From positions 73,310,908-73,374,907 of the forward strand of contig NC_134353.1 in assembly GCF_048569485.1 (NCBI RefSeq): a DNA stretch of 64,000 nt, given 5' to 3'. The translations under genes were made by a program, and so were the position numbers. Shown in pieces: positions 1 to 11,055 of the stretch. Origin of the DNA: Anomaloglossus baeobatrachus. Lineage: Eukaryota > Chordata > Amphibia > Anura > Aromobatidae. The notes below the pieces were generated by a model, which saw nothing but the letters and a program-made list of their open reading frames with translations, ran no database searches and had not been told where the DNA came from. Each line of letters begins with the position of its first letter. The first letter of the stretch is position 1.

Positions 1-227
1 CGCGGTGACGTCATCCTGGCAGACGCAGCCCACACAGCGTGCAGTGGGCGTGTCTGCAGTACAGTGATGGCCGGGATTGAAATACCTTAAAGGTACAGTG
101 CGGTCTTGAACCACTGCGACATTAATAAAATGGCGGACACACAGATGGTGGTGGGGGCCCCCTCAGAGGCTCTTGTGGTGGGGGCCCCTGGGCTGAAGCC
201 CCGTCTGCCCCGCCTATAATCCGGCCC
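1..227. other. unclassified flank, no gene seen
   Basis: GC-rich, repeat-like sequence up to the point where a Tc1/mariner transposase fragment starts. I see no open frame of note and do not recognise the family. The abrupt change at about 227 suggests a truncation or insertion junction. Confidence 0.4.
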
Positions 228-697
228 TGGCTGGTATCATCAAAGATGAACTTGTGGGACTTTTTCGGGTTGAGGATGGAGTGAAGCTCAACTCCCAGAC
301 CTACTGCCAGTTTCTGGAAGACAACTTCTTCAAGCAGAGGTACAGGAAGAAGTCGGTATCATTCAAGAAAAACATGATTTTCATGCAGGACAATGCTCCA
401 TCACATGCATCCAACTACTCCACAGTGTGGCTGGCCAGTAAAGGTCTAAAAGATGAAAAAATAATGGCATGGCCCCATTGTTCATCTGATCTGAACCCCA
501 TAGAGAACCTATGGTCCCTTATAAAATGTAAGATCTTCAGGGAGGAAAAACAGTACACCTCTCGGAACAGTGTCCGGGAGGCTGTGGTGGCTGCTGCACG
601 CAATGTTGATCGTAAACCGATGAAACAACTGACAGAATCTATGGATGGTCGGCTGCTGAGTGTCATCATAAAGAAAGGTGGCTATATCGGTCACTAA
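228..697 (+). pseudogene. Tc1/mariner transposase, C-terminal half (DD37E)
   Basis: An open frame enters from about 228 without a start codon and stops at 697, giving about 155 residues. The second catalytic aspartate is in QDNAPSH and the glutamate is in DLNPIENLW. I count 37 residues between them, so this belongs to the DD37E group rather than the DD34E Tc1 group seen elsewhere in the window. Upstream residues such as GLFRVEDGVKLN fit the middle of the catalytic domain. The first catalytic aspartate and both helix-turn-helix regions are missing, so the protein could not act as a transposase. No internal stop interrupts the remaining part, which suggests moderate age. Confidence 0.8.
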
Positions 698-1024
698 TTT
701 TTTGGGGTTTTGTTTTTGCATGTCAGAAATGTTTATTTCTAAATTTTGTGCAGTTATATTGGTTTACCTGGGGAAAATAAACAAGTGAGATGGGAATATA
801 TTTGGTTTTTATTAAGTTGCCTAATAATTCTGCACAGTAATAGTTACCTGCACAAACAGATATCCTCCTAAGATAGCCAAATCTAAAAGAAACCCACTCC
901 AACTTCCAAAAATATTAAGCTTTGATATTTATGAGTCTTTTGGGTTGATTGAGAACATAGTTGTTGATCAATTATAAAAAAAATCCTCTGAAATACACCT
1001 TGCCTAATAATTCTGCATACGGTG
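228..1024 (+). mobile_element. Tc1/mariner element remnant, DD37E type, 5' truncated
   Basis: Carries the C-terminal half of a transposase, an AATAAA signal near 776, and a right end in which the motif TGCCTAATAATTCTGCA occurs twice in the same orientation, at 818-834 and 1001-1017. The repeated motif is probably the terminal and subterminal transposase-binding site. The left half (5' TIR and N-terminal DNA-binding domain) is absent, so this is a dead copy. The exact right end is uncertain within a few bases. Confidence 0.75.
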
Positions 1025-1489
1025 TACAATGAGAAAGGGTTGTCCTAGTAGTGGACAACCATTTTAAGTAAACATTTTCTGTTAACTTGCTCTTTATTTC
1101 CACCAAAAATGTTTGCAGTTGATTCATTAATTGCAACTTTTTTTTACAACGTTGCAAACTTTGTGCAAATGTATCCCAGTCCTACCCAGGATTGATTTTA
1201 TATATGGCTGGCATTTGTTGTGCAAATTTTTCAACATTTTAATGGAACATGTGACTTTTGCTTTAAAAAGGCACAAAAAAAAGTGTAAAAGACAATAAAC
1301 AGCTGTTTTAATTTGTGCAAAATTCAGTGAGCACATGCGCCATCTTGAAGATTTTAGCACAAAAAGAAAGAATAATACAAAACAATTACAGAAAATTATC
1401 TTAAAAAAACCCCTGTAAAATGATGACTCAGCCCCGAATCTATAGAAGTCAAATAGTGCAATATTTAGTTATTAAGCTTAATTGCAAAA
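1025..1489. other. AT-rich spacer, nothing recognised
   Basis: AT-rich sequence with only short chance ORFs. I see no repeat boundary or RNA gene in it. Confidence 0.4.
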
Positions 1490-3479
1490 GTATCGGATTA
1501 TAAGACGCACTTTTCCTCCCAAAAATTTGGGAGGAAAATGAGGGGTGCATCTTATAATGCAAATGTAGCTTACTGTGAGGTGTAGAATGGGCACTGTGCT
1601 GGCAGTGATGGGGACTGTGCTGGCTGTGGGGCACTGTGCTGGCTGCAGGCGCTGTGCTGGCTGCAGGGGAGACTGTGCTGACTGCGATGCGGGCTGTATG
1701 GAGCAGGGTGTTGCAGCATGTGTCCCAGATGCTCTGTTGGTGTCGCGGGCAGGGAGGAGGGTGTCAGCACACCGCGCTCACCCCTTCTGCTCGGGTCCGG
1801 CAGTTGCTCCTGGTGGCTCGAGCTGCGGGCCGGATCCCGGGGCGTCTTGAGCGACACTCCTCGCCCGTGAGTGAAAGGGGGGTGTTTGTTGGGATTATAG
1901 TTCGTGACGCCACCCACGGTTGTGGTGATTGCACCACCGCTGCTTTGGATGGGGAACCCGGGGATGGTGATGGGAGCAGCCAGGTGTTGTGTTGCCCCTC
2001 CGTGGGTAGGGGTTGGTGATCCCGGGGCCCGGTGAAGAGATGTGAAGTGTAGGGCCTGGAGGGCGCAGGGACGCGGGGGCAGCGCTGTGCCTTGCGGCAC
2101 TGTGGTACTCACTCAGCCTGAGACACGGACACAGTTTGTTTGGTAAACCAACGGCTGGTAGGACGGTCCCACAGACGGTTGCACCTGCACTCCCGGTAGT
2201 TAACGGTGTTGTCACTCTTCCCTGCACCTTGTGTTCTGATGGTGGTAGCGGTGGATTCCCTCCGGTTACCCGCTCCCCGGCTGCAATCTGGGCCGGAGGA
2301 GCTCTACACTTTGCCCGCAGGCGCTGGCCCTGGGGAAACTGGTGCCTTGGCGGTGGCGGTGTCTCCCCGGTAATGGTCGGGCTGTTGCCGTCAATCGGGA
2401 CTTTGTTGCTGGGAGATCTACGTCCCCTTCACTAACGGATTTAGCAGATCTGACGACTCCTAGCCCTGCTGGGGTCCGAAAGGCCCCTGTCCTGGTGCTG
2501 ACTGTCCTTCGGAACACTGCTCCAGACCACCGGGCACACAGCCAACGGGGTCCTTCCAGGAACCTCCGAACCGTCCCACTCCGGACAGCCACCGTCGTTG
2601 TCAACCTTGCTGGTTCCGTCCGGACACACAGTCACGGACCTTCAGGCTTTTCTGTCACTTTCTACTTTCTCCTTTCTACTTTCACTCCTTGTGGTTTACT
2701 CTAGCCCTTCACTGGACTTTCTCTCGATGTTCACTCAAGCTCCTCCTGAGCTAATCTGCCTGTTTTCCTCCCTCCTCCAGCACTGTGACCTCCTCGGTGG
2801 GCGGAGCCAACCGCCTGGCCCACCCCCTGGTGTGCATCAACAGTCTCTGGAAGAGGGCAACAAGGATTTGTGTTTTGACTGTGGTGTTCCTACCTGGGAT
2901 GTGGGGTGTGGTGGTTGTGTTCTGTGTCCCCTGGCTTGCCCAGGGCGACACATTGGCAGTGCAGGCTTCCAATAATGGCGCCTGCAGTCGGCGCACGCGC
3001 ATATGGAGCTCTTAGCTCAAGATCTCATCTGTGCATGCGCCGCTTTCAGCCCATTGATCTCCCAGCAGTGGACTTAAGGAAAATGGTGACGCGTGGACAC
3101 ATGAGATCTTGGCATGTCATTGAGCCGATAGCTCAATCTGTGCACGTGCCAACTCCTTGTACCATTTCTTTGAAGCGCACAAAACCGACAGATCTGTCAA
3201 CACCCGCTGCACTGCCCTGCTCCACACAACCAGCACGGCGCCTGCAGCCAGCACAGTGCCCACTACAGCCAGCACAGCCCCCATCACAGTGCCTGCAGCA
3301 TTGTCCTACTCCAGCACCGCCCCATCCCCATTTCACCACCACTGCCGACCCCCCCTCTCCAGTAAGACACCACCAGAGTATAAGATGGACCCCCCCCTTT
3401 TTTTTGTTACCTTTTTTATCTCTAATTTTGGGGTTCGTCTTATAATCCAGTGCATCTTATAAAATGAAAAATACGCTAC
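1490..3479. mobile_element. MITE with TATAAGACGCAC-type ends, carrying an LTR insertion
   Basis: The left end holds GTATCGGATTATAAGACGCA and a nearby inverted GTGCATCTTATAAT (about 1544). The right end holds CGTCTTATAATCC and GTGCATCTTATAAAA before TACGCTAC. These inverted motifs mark a non-autonomous DNA transposon. Its interior has an imperfect tandem tract (1575-1700, repeated TGTGCTGGCTG) and is interrupted by the solo LTR at 1741-2952. I could not assign the superfamily, and no clear target duplication was seen. Confidence 0.5.
1741..2952 (-). mobile_element. solo LTR (family 1), copy A
   Basis: The copy begins TGTCGCGGGC and ends GGGCGACACA, so it has the TG..CA form of an LTR with short inverted ends. 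It is flanked by the 4-bp duplication TTGG (1737-1740 and 2953-2956). It shares the GTGACGCCACCCACGG box and the GGGCGGAGCCAACCGCC box with the LTRs at 11893, 20335, 30233, 33488, 36411 and 40509. Strand is assigned by comparison with the full element at 30233-34608. It is inside the MITE at 1490-3479. The apparent ORFs within it are chance open frames in GC-rich DNA. Confidence 0.8.
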
Positions 3480-5611
3480 ATGCACTCAAGTATTAAAACA
3501 AAATTGCTCTTAAGGTTTCCATATCCTTTAAGTAATACAGTTAATTTACAAATTTACTAAACAGTTTCATAATTGTATTATTTAAATAATGATGCCCAAA
3601 GGTGAATATGACCTTAAGAACATTATGGGGGGGTTATAAGTGCAGTGATAAAATAGTAAAGTTACAGAATATTTTCACTGAACTTGCAACTCCGAATCAC
3701 AAAGTTGTACTTTCTTACAGGATTGTCTATTGAACTGAAGCTAAGCAGATGTCCTATATCTGGCAGCCATGCGGAATATGCTGTTACTATAGGACCAAAG
3801 CCAATACAAGCTGCCCTATCTGCGCAGCCCATACTCATGTTTCCATACAATCTCCAAGCAACTTAATGATGAGGCGGTCGGTTCCATTGTTCATTTTAAT
3901 AATATATAGTCGCCAAAAAATACATTCCCACAAATTACTCCAAACTACAGATTTCTGGCCTGAAACCTCCTAGTATATGAGCTATTACTAAGAGCCGAAA
4001 GGATATGAATCCATTAAAAAAATCTGTAGGTCCCAATAGTGTTTGCGGTACAGTGGTCAATATAGAAGACAATCAGTGCGATCACCAAGACCCCAAGTGA
4101 TCAGCAAGTCAGAGTATTTGTCACAAAGACATCCATCCAAGTGTGGCTGTTACTGGTGATGGGCGATCCCAAACTGTAAAGATCGGGCATCGTACCGACC
4201 ACATAGTGATCGTGTACACAATCCTGATCACAAGCTTTCCTGGGAAGCTCGTGTTACAGATCGGGTCCAGCACATTATTAAAAAACATTATGATCATACT
4301 TACAGGTCCCATGACGCATTCTGCAGACTGTCTCCCGGGAACTTCGGCTTCCGAGTCCGATCATTGCTGTGCCCCCGGTAAGCAATACTGACTAAAGGAC
4401 CTTCTGTGGCGTCATAGCCATGTGACCAGTGTGAATGTTGTACAGACATTGGCTTACAGACTGATCACATGACTATGACGTCACCAGAGGTCCTTGTGTT
4501 AACTGATTGTCATAGTGCGAGTGTCGTATCGGATCACGGCACACACTCTCCCGACAGGAGTGGGTCGGCTACATGTATTTCCATGCAGCTGAGACACTGC
4601 TGTCCTGAGAGTGTCAGGCTTTGTGTGGTGATGCAATGTGAGATGCAAGTGCAATCATCCCCTCACTGTCAGCCTGCTTATCGCTCTGTATAGAGTGATG
4701 TAGCAGAGCTGACATGGCTCTCTCTAATCCTCACTTTGTATAGACTGTGTCTGTGCACAGTGATGAAGCTGACATGGCTCTCCCAAAGGATTACCTCAGA
4801 CTAAGGATTTTTTTTATAATAAAGATGGCATCTCTAAATGTTTGTTTTTGGTTTATTTCTAATAAAATAAATTCTCTGTGTTGTGGTGGTTTTTTTTTTA
4901 CTGTTTACTAGAAATTCATGGTGGCCATGTCTAATGTGGTGTGACACCATGAATTTTGGGCTTAGTACCATCTGAGAATACAAAGCTGGTATTAACCCCA
5001 GCGTGCCACTGCATTAGGGCCGCTGGACGAGACGGGTAAAGTGCCCGGAAATGGCGCTAAGAAACATTGCACCATTTCCAGGGGCGGCTGCAGGCTGCGG
5101 AGAATCCCAGCCCCCAGCTGCCTAATTTTACCTGACTGGCGATAAATATACAGTGGAAGCCTACACATTTTTTTTAAATTATTTTTTTTAAATAATTGAT
5201 CCCATCTTGTTATCTATCACAGACGCCACAGTATCAAATGATACGACGGATAATACACTGAGAAGTATTCAGTTTAAAACGGCAGACGCCGCCGGTCTGT
5301 TATTACTGATGATCATCAAAGAAGAGCAGGAAGGTCATGTGGCCAATAATGTTAATAGCCTCAAAAATGGCCCTCCTCAAGGCTGTGAGCAGAGGGGTCC
5401 TGATAATAGGACAGTCTTTTGGCTATGTAACTATTCACTCTCTACTTTACTTGGAAAAGTTGCTGTCACTTCTAAAACAAATTATCTATCGTACTGAAAT
5501 TTAGACTGTACATACTTTGGTTTATGAGAAGTGAGAGTGCAATGAACCTCTCGACGAGAAACGTCCTCACTCCGAGTGGTTTTGCCAACTTGTCGCCTCG
5601 TTGGTCATATC
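3480..5611. other. intergenic stretch, no gene recognised
   Basis: No convincing exon, RNA gene or complete transposon was seen. 4040-4780 contains several GATC-rich and palindromic motifs. 4800-5170 has the look of an old dispersed repeat (an AATAAA-rich start and a GGGCGGCTGC block), but I cannot classify either. Confidence 0.35.
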
Positions 5612-6010
5612 TAGAGATGAGTGGGCCCGTGGAAGTTCAGCTCAGTGGGTTCAGCTAACCTTAAATAAAGATCAGTCTGGGACGAGGACTTAACATGAAC
5701 CCCAAAGGAAATCACAAATTGGGCAGTTCAGGTTTCTGCCCACATGCAGTCAGCCATATACAGATCACTTCTGGGGGAGGGTAGGCGTGTTTTTTACAAT
5801 GTTTTTTTTGTTTGATGCACACTACATCCAATCACACTGTTGTTATCCCCAGTGTGAGCTGATAAAACACTGCAAGCGGCTCGCAGAGCATCGAGCGTTC
5901 TCAAGCACAGCAATGCTTGAACGAGTGGTGTTCACGAGTAGACCACCCAAACTCTAATTCCGAACTCTGTTTTTGGTACGAACATCGAACCTCGGGTTCA
6001 CTCATCTCAA
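5612..6010. mobile_element. hAT-type MITE with 8-bp target duplication
   Basis: The left end TAGAGATGAGTGGG and the right end CACTCATCTCAA are inverted. The element is bounded by exact copies of GTCATATC (5604-5611 and 6011-6018). An 8-bp duplication with short TIRs is the signature of the hAT superfamily. There is no coding capacity. The 399-bp interior contains GTTCA/GAACC motifs near both ends that extend the inverted ends imperfectly. Confidence 0.8.
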
Positions 6011-6018
6011 GTCATATC

Positions 6019-6479
6019 CATGACAAGATAGACTTGTCGCACGCCTTTCTGTGTATCAGTAATTTATATGTGAATTATAGCACTTTTTGCTCGAAATGCG
6101 TAGACCATTGTCTACCTCTCTCTATTCCACATGTTTTTATATTTTGGGCATATTTTTAACGTCTAAGTAAAGGTCATGTTTTAAATAACTATATATATTT
6201 TTTTTCTGCGGATGCTGGATATTTTTCTACGTTTGTTTTATTTCCACCTAGAAGCCAATTCGGAGTCTCGATGCACCGCACCCCTACCATGGTCATTTAT
6301 TTATATCTGGTGAGCTGATAGATGTTTTTCTCTATTTACATGTTTATGTACGGTGCTTGCATTTCACTACTGCCAAATTCCTTCTTCATTTGTTAACATT
6401 GTACAGATACAGTTTGGAGGAGCGTATTTTAATGTAAAAACTTATTCGAAAATTGAGTCCTTAAGGCAGTGCCAAAGTG
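6019..6479. other. spacer, nothing recognised
   Basis: AT-rich DNA without a supportable gene or repeat boundary. Confidence 0.35.
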
Positions 6480-6748
6480 AGTTTCTGAAGACGTTTGGAG
6501 GATGAAATCTGTCATCCATATTGTGTATTCTGTCACTAGTGAATAAGCTGCAACGTACAGGTACATTACTAGATAGGCATGATGGAGAATGTCCAAAAAT
6601 ATCTGAGGAAACAATTCAAGATGTGAAACAACGACTTCTGGCATCTCCAAGTATATCGTTGCAACGGCTTTCCCAGGAGACAGGCATGTCAACGAGAAGC
6701 CAAGAAAAGTCATGTTCGCCTGTACAGTCATTGTTGTTTTACAACTGA
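6480..6748 (+). pseudogene. Tc1/mariner transposase N-terminal HTH fragment
   Basis: The frame at 6521-6748 reads LVNKLQRTGTLLDRHDGECP followed by KISEETIQDVKQRLLASPS and LQRLSQETGMSTRS. This matches the order of the first helix-turn-helix, the linker and the second helix-turn-helix of mariner/Tc1-type transposases, which bind the TIRs. The catalytic DDE/D domain does not follow, because a stop comes after about 75 residues. The fragment has no visible TIRs. It is a small dead piece, unrelated by position to the DD37E copy at the left edge. Confidence 0.6.
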
Positions 6749-6861
6749 AAGGACCCGATCAAGAAAAAAGAATTAGTTATTGTCATTGATTGCAGACCTT
6801 CATTTCTTAAAAATAAAACATGTTGGACTATACATGGTACACTGAGGAAACCTGGTTTCAC

Positions 6862-7348
6862 CTATGATATGCTAATGAGGCCAGCGACTAGTCGCAAGGG
6901 CATTGCTTACCTTGGCTAGTCGGCCCCCTTAGCATGTTAGCATGCCTATGTGGGTGTGCTAACATGGTAAAGAATGCGCAACGCCAAAGGGATGGTTGAG
7001 CTCATCGCTCTCTGTTGCCACCACGCCCGATGCTCAATTTTGGCTCAGTGCGCATAATGAAAAGTCCCGGACTTTCGGTCATGTGTACTATGAAGCCGGA
7101 TGTACACATCCCAGTTTCATACTAGTGTTCTGCGCATAACCGGAAGTGCTGGGGACGTTCTGATCATACGCACTGAGCTGAAAACCAGCAGTGACAGCAG
7201 AAGTGATAGTGACCATGCCTCTCACGCTGCGCATTCATTAGCATGTTAGTATGCCCACAGGGGCGTGCTAACATGCTAAGGGGGCCAACTAGCCAAGGAA
7301 ACTAACGCCCAGGGGACTAGGCCTCTCGCTCATTAGCATATCATAAAG
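6862..7348. mobile_element. foldback MITE with about 120-bp inverted arms
   Basis: The left arm starts CCTATGATATGCTAATGAG and the right arm ends CTCATTAGCATATCATAAAGG. Inside, GGGGGCCAACTAGCCAAGG pairs with the left-arm CCTTGGCTAGTCGGCCCCC, and both arms carry GTTAGCATGCC/GTGCTAACATG blocks. No ORF is present. The superfamily is unknown. Confidence 0.7.
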
Positions 7349-7492
7349 GATCTTTAGAAATACTTTTTCTAAAAATCTCTTTATCTATGCTTCTAGATAC
7401 AGGGATGGTTAGGCAGGGATTAGCAATATGCATCCAGAACTGATCATGGTTCTGGGTGCATATTGCACCTGACAGGTTCTCTTTAAATGAGA
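7349..7492. mobile_element. right end of a Kolobok-type MITE
   Basis: The segment ends CACCTGACAGGTTCTCTTTAAAT, which resembles the AGGGAACCTGTCAG terminus next to a TTAA target used by Kolobok MITEs (compare 55027-55959). A hairpin with GGTTCTGGGTGCATATTGCA precedes it. The matching left end was not found, so it may be a fragment or may extend across the foldback element at 6862-7348. Confidence 0.45.
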
Positions 7493-8594
7493 TAAGAAAA
7501 AGATTAAAGCTGCAAATAATAAAATTACCATTCTAAATAAGGAGACCTCATTTAAAGATAGACAGAAGACAAGACATAGCTTTGTAACAAGCATTAAAGG
7601 CAGGGAAAATTGCAGAAGCCAACCTAGACTAGAAGGGTTAGTTAACTTACATGTTTCCGATGGCTCAGTAAGGCCCATACTAAATGTTAAATCTCTCAAC
7701 AGATTAAAAAAAAAAAAGATTTTGACTAGAAAACATAGAGGACCTAAACTTTATTTTAGAAAGAGAAATTCCCCTTATAAAAATAAATTTGTTGTGCTTT
7801 TCACTCAATTTCTGTAGCAAATATAGCAAATAACATAGGTGTCTACTACAATTCCAATGGAGAGGTCAATCATTGGAATATAATGCTACTTACCCTCTCC
7901 AGAGCTCTGTCCTTATACATTCACAAGAGTCTTGAAGACAGTAATAACTCCTATACAAACAAATGATACTGGTCCTGAATGATCAAGACGGGCAATCTTT
8001 TCGACATTCGAAGCGCACAGCTCACAGAAAACATTTGGGAAACACTTGGCGATCCTCAGATGTAGAACATATAAAGTTCATGAGACCTACTACCTGGTTT
8101 GTGCTAATCTACCCATCAGCTATTGCGTGGGTGGATGTGTCCTGTTCAACCAAGCAACGTTTGCAGAAATTATGATCTGGAAGCTACATTTGTTCTGGGG
8201 AACAGGCCAGCCAACCAGACTCAGTGTCCATCAACCCATACCCAGGATTTGTTAAGTTTCCTCTTGGTAATATTTTGATAAAAATGGGAGAAACAGCAAA
8301 AAGAGAACTTTGGGTTTTTAATTGTTCTCAATTAGTATCATCCAGGAACCAAAAGCAGACAAAACGGCCGAGCATTACCGAGACCATGAAGCAAAAAGGA
8401 GAACAAGAAGTAGGGGTAAAGGTTTGATGGAAGACTCGTCTGGGAAACTGTACACATACACAGTTCCTTGTTCAATATTTTATTCATGTCCAGACAAAAG
8501 AGAAGTTATCTACCTCAAATGATAAAATAAGAGTTTTATTTTGTGAGAACTCAATGAAACAAATTACATACTCTGAAGTAACTTGTCCTTCTTA
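7493..8594. other. intergenic stretch, nothing recognised
   Basis: AT-rich sequence with short chance ORFs only. I see no splice-bounded exon, transposase motif or RNA gene. Confidence 0.35.
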
Positions 8595-8791
8595 TAAGGT
8601 TACGTTGACACGTTGGGAGTTTGGTGAGTTTTTTACCTCAGTATCTGTAAAGCAAAACCAGGAGTGGAACAATCAGAGGAAAAGTATAATAGGAACACGG
8701 GCACCACTTCTGTATTTATCACCCACTCCTAGTTTTGGCTACAAGAACTGAGGTAAAAAACTCACCAAATACCCAACGTGGGAATGTATTC
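8595..8791. mobile_element. palindromic MITE, copy 1
   Basis: Inverted arms: GTTTGGTGAGTTTTTTACCT near 8620 pairs with AGGTAAAAAACTCACCAAAT near 8753. The core has CCACTCCTAGTTTTGGCTAC. A second copy of the same element follows directly at 8792. Confidence 0.6.
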
Positions 8792-9460
8792 TAAGGCCAC
8801 GTGCACACGTTGAGTATTTGGTGAGTATTTTACTTCAGTATTTGTAGCCAAAACCAGGAGTGGGTGATAAATACAGAAGTGTTGCCCGTGTTTCTATTAT
8901 ACTTTTCATCTGATTGTTCCACTCCTATTACAGAATCATAGAATCATAGAATGGTAGAGTTGGAAAGAACCTCAAGGGCCATCGGGACCAACCCCCTGCG
9001 AGTGCAGGCTTATCTATATCATCCAAGCTATATGTTTATCCAGTTTCCGCTTGAAGATTTCCATTGATGGAGAGCTCATCACCTCCCATGGTCGCCTGTT
9101 CCACTCTCTGACTGCCCTCACTGTCAGAAAGTTTTTCCTAATGTCTAATCTGAATCTCCTTCCTTTAAGTTTCATCCCATTGCTTCTTGTACTTCCTTGT
9201 GCTAATGAGAATAGGGTAGTTCCCTCTGCACTGTGACTACCTTTCAAATATTTGTAGACCGCTATTAAGTCTCCTCTCAGCCTTCTCTTTTTCAAACTAA
9301 ACATTCCTAGTTCTTTTAGCCGGTGTTCATATGACATGGTTTGCAGACCTTCTACCATCTTGGTTGCTCTTCTCTGGTCTTGCTCCAATATATTGATGTC
9401 AATGTTTTGGCTACAAATACTGAAGTAAGAACTCCCCAAATATTCAACTTGTGACATGGA
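8792..9460. mobile_element. palindromic MITE, copy 2, split by a CR1
   Basis: Begins TAAGGCCACGTGCACACGTT and GAGTATTTGGTGAGTATTTT, and resumes after the CR1 insertion with TTTTGGCTACAAATACTGAA, ending near CAAATATTCAACTTGTGACA. Comparison with the uninterrupted copy at 8595-8791 shows that the CR1 fragment (8932-9404) sits in the CACTCCTA/TTTTGG core. Confidence 0.6.
8932..9404 (-). mobile_element. CR1 LINE, 5'-truncated 3' end
   Basis: On the minus strand this encodes the C-terminal end of the CR1 reverse transcriptase ORF (coding part about 9404 down to the stop at 9014). Recognisable blocks are EQDQRRATKMVEGLQTMSYE, RLKELGMFSLKKRRLRGDLI and RKNFLTVRAVREWN. These match the conserved tail seen in CR1 elements of birds and amphibians. 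The 3' terminus carries the family's hallmark ATTCTATG octamer repeats (plus strand AGAATCATAGAATCATAG). The reverse transcriptase core and endonuclease are absent because of 5' truncation, the usual fate of CR1 copies. It is dead on arrival and has inserted into the MITE at 8792-9460. Confidence 0.9.
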
Positions 9461-9844
9461 AAAATACTACTAACCTGCAGATATAGGGTTTATCTTCCGG
9501 TTAATAGCATTCTAAACCATCCCGGCGCCTGCACATTAATCTTCGATGCCAAGAGGAAATTAACTTTAATCCTCCCGGCAGCGTTCCGGTTTCAGACATG
9601 AGGGAGGTGTAATACCTCCCTGCACCTGTCTCAGACCTGATTCTGGGCTGTGATGTCCATTATCCTCAACAGTTCGTGATGTTCACTACCCTGTACTACT
9701 TTCTAAGTCCTCCATCTTGAATTGTTTTTGCTACTTTATCCCCTGATGAACCCTGTGGATCCTGCTGGGACAACATATTAAGGATCCTGTTGCTGGACCT
9801 TTCTTCTCAGATAAGTAGTCACTTACCTTCTAGGATATGTTGAT

Positions 9845-9847
<3 letters not shown>

Positions 9848-9900
<53 letters not shown>
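9848..9900. repeat. (AT)n microsatellite
   Basis: An essentially perfect AT dinucleotide run of about 50 bp in otherwise unclassified DNA (9461-9937 holds no gene I can see). Confidence 0.95.
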
Positions 9901-9903
<3 letters not shown>

Positions 9904-9940
9904 AAAGTTTTAGAATTGATTGTGCACAAATTGAGAGTAA

Positions 9941-10513
9941 AGGCCCCGTTACACGCTACGATTTATTTGACAATATGTCGTCGGGGTCACGGTTGTCGTG
10001 ACGAACTTCCGTCGTCGTTAGCGACGTCATTGCGTGTGAAACCTACTCCGGACGATCGTAAGAATAGCGAAAATCGTTGATCGTTGACACGTCGTTCATT
10101 TTCAAAATATTGTTCGTCGTTTAGAACGCAGCAGACATATTGCTACGTTTGACACCCTGCCAACGACGAACAACATCGTTAGTGCGTCCGTCATCAGCGA
10201 CGTGAGCTTGTCGTTACCAGCAATGCTCCACGCCTCCTCCGCTCTGATTGGTGTCACGCCAGGGTGTATGCTATGGACAATTATATGCCTCTGTCGTTGC
10301 CGGAATCGTTGGGAGGAATGCTGTGTGACGGTGTCCACACGACCACCTTGGTCAAACAATATATCGCTGAATGATGTAGCGTCATTTGTGATATGGGTAC
10401 GTGTGACCGCTACAAAACGACCTATGAGCAATCTCGGCAAATCGTAGCAATGATCTGGGCGTGTCACATCGCTAACAAGATCGCTAGCGATATCGTTGTG
10501 TGTCAAGCGGCCT
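9941..10513. mobile_element. Harbinger-type MITE, TAA target
   Basis: Ends are AGGCCCCGTTACACGCTACG and the inverted CGTTGTGTGTCAAGCGGCCT, flanked by TAA on both sides (9938-9940 and 10514-10516). A 3-bp TAA/TTA duplication is typical of PIF/Harbinger. The interior is rich in CGT/ACG trinucleotides. Related elements lie at 11769, 23573, 29868 and 56657. Confidence 0.75.
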
Positions 10514-11055
10514 TAAGGTAAAATAGGAATTACTAGGGTTTTCCATCGGTGAATGGGGGCGTCATTAACCTAGGGCGTCATATCCTCCATTGTTAAGTAG
10601 GGCTGGTATTAGGGCCCATTAGGTTAAGCCTCCCCTACCTTTATATATATATAGTCAATATCTTATGCATGTGCTACTTTTCTCACACTCTCTTATTCAC
10701 TGAGTATATTTATATGTTGGTCATTTTGGCCTTTTGTTTGTTTTTTTTTTCCAAACATTTTTATTGATTTTCTATATTTTATAAAAACCATAACAAAATG
10801 AGTATGATTAAAGGGAAGGACAATCAATTGACAGAGTATGGTATAGAAGAAGAAAAAAAAGAGTACAACCCCCTCTTGCTAGTCCAGATTATTCTTCCAT
10901 AAAAAATGACATATAATGAAACCGAACTAGAAAGTCAAAATAAACCACATGTAATATAGTCCCTTAAACCCCTGTGTCATTCTCTAGTAGTTCCAAAATC
11001 AATGATGTGTCTTACTTCCTTGACGTCTCGCCTCCTCCTTCCTCTCGAGCCCCCA

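Noticed and set aside
1570-2227. Overlapping Pro/Gly/Ser-rich ORFs on both strands inside the LTR at 1741, with similar ones in other family-1 LTRs (for example 20968-21606 and 36355-37104)
   Set aside because: They arise from GC-rich LTR sequence, recur with every LTR copy and show no codon constraint. Frames differ between copies.
9014-9457. The whole 147-codon minus-strand ORF as one protein
   Set aside because: Only the part from about 9404 downward is CR1. The first residues come from the MITE on the other side of the insertion junction.
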